Assembly: GCA_029938595.1 (NCBI GenBank)
Contig: JAOZUP010000267.1
Coordinates: forward strand, 1 to 6,047
Length of the DNA: 6,047 bases
Direction of reading: 5' to 3'
Source of the DNA: Thermoanaerobaculales bacterium
GTDB taxonomy: Bacteria; Acidobacteriota; Thermoanaerobaculia; Thermoanaerobaculales; Sulfomarinibacteraceae
Each line of letters begins with the position of its first letter. Position 1 is the first letter of the stretch. Under the pieces are notes generated by a model. That model made no database searches and was not told where the DNA came from. It saw only the letters and a list, made by a program, of their open reading frames with translations. This document shows positions 5,904 to 6,047 of the stretch, piece after piece. The position numbers and the translations under genes were made by a program.

Positions 5904-5932
5904 ATTCTAACCCATCAGAAAACACCATCCAA
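5904..5932 (-). promoter_or_regulatory. Candidate sigma-70-type promoter
   Basis: On the minus strand a -35-like TTGGAT (5932-5927) is followed after exactly 17 bases by a -10-like TAGAAT (5909-5904), five of six to consensus. It lies about 75 bases upstream of the 46-codon ORF and would drive that ORF and the sulfatase. The -35 match is poor (three of six), so this is tentative. Confidence 0.35.
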
Positions 5933-5943
5933 ACATATCCCGG

Positions 5944-5969
5944 GCGTTTCGAGCCGGTCCTTGAAACGC
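5944..5969. other. Small stem-loop downstream of the right-edge gene
   Basis: GCGTTTC (5944-5950) and GAAACGC (5963-5969) form a 7-bp perfect stem around 12 bases. It adjoins repeat copy C and follows the stop of the right-edge gene. There is no U-tract, so termination is possible but unsupported; it may be part of the repeat element. Confidence 0.35.
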
Positions 5970-5970
5970 T

Positions 5971-5995
5971 CTGAAGCTGGGCCAAGGCCCACCCC
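5971..5995 (-). repeat. Palindromic intergenic repeat, copy C
   Basis: The minus strand reads GGGGTGGGCCTTGGCCCAGC then TTCAG, one substitution away from the perfect palindrome of copies A and B (CCAGC for CCACC). It starts a few bases after the TAA of the right-edge gene and has the same orientation as the other two copies. The GTAGGG leader is replaced by CCCGGGG. Confidence 0.78.
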
Positions 5996-6000
5996 GGGCT

Positions 6001-6047
6001 TTAGTTCTCCGGGAAAATCGTATTCCAGTCGTCTTTCATCGAGACGA
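6001..6047 (-). CDS. C-terminal end of an unidentified gene (runs off the right edge)
   Basis: Only 14 sense codons are visible before a TAA at 6003-6001, encoding VSMKDDWNTIFPEN. Evidence that this is a gene end is positional: the stop falls at the beginning of a palindromic repeat, as does the stop of the unknown secreted gene, and the frame is co-directional with everything downstream. Too short to assign a family. Confidence 0.35.
   Translation of the reverse strand, partial: VSMKDDWNTIFPEN

Noticed and set aside
5662..5985. Minus-strand ORF of 107 codons
   Set aside because: It begins inside repeat copy C, has no ribosome binding site and overlaps the 46-codon ORF in another frame, which has the better start and the recognisable tail.
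2052..5995. CRISPR-like repeat array
   Set aside because: The repeats are kilobases apart, palindromic and intergenic, without regular spacers.

Overview
All the credible genes in this window lie on the minus strand, so transcription runs from high to low coordinates. Base composition is moderately GC-rich, well-formed Shine-Dalgarno sites precede several genes, and the protein families present (DUF1254/DUF1214, type I arylsulfatase, SHOCT lipoprotein) are typical of environmental Proteobacteria. A gammaproteobacterium is my best guess, but the window has no taxonomic marker. Palindromic intergenic repeats and a MITE-like element suggest a repeat-rich, free-living genome.

Layout in transcription order: (1) the last 14 codons of an unidentified gene (6047-6001). 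(2) About 170 bp with a palindromic repeat, a small stem-loop and a possible sigma-70-type promoter. (3) A 46-codon ORF (5828-5688) with a strong Shine-Dalgarno site, whose C-terminus looks like the tail of a DUF3604 protein. (4) A complete exported arylsulfatase (5649-4051). (5) A GC-rich stem-loop and a second DUF3604-like tail with no start of its own (4050-3937). (6) A palindromic repeat whose 3' end can pair with the next ribosome binding site. (7) A lipoprotein with an alanine-rich linker and a C-terminal SHOCT motif (3853-2990). (8) A 143-bp MITE-like element with terminal inverted repeats, a 4-bp target duplication and an internal perfect 25-bp inverted repeat (2963-2821). (9) A secreted protein of unknown family (2818-2081). 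(10) Another palindromic repeat. (11) A complete DUF1254/DUF1214 protein (1976-498). (12) The N-terminal part of a second DUF1254 protein, running off the left edge (445-1).

Every protein whose N-terminus is visible, apart from the 46-codon ORF, carries an export signal. Together with the shared orientation and short gaps, this suggests one envelope/periplasmic cassette built around the sulfatase and the DUF1254 pair. The substrate cannot be read from sequence. The cassette has been remodelled: two related DUF3604-like gene tails flank the sulfatase, a MITE-like element sits at the start of the unknown secreted gene, and repeat sequence supplies stop codons and part of a ribosome binding site region.
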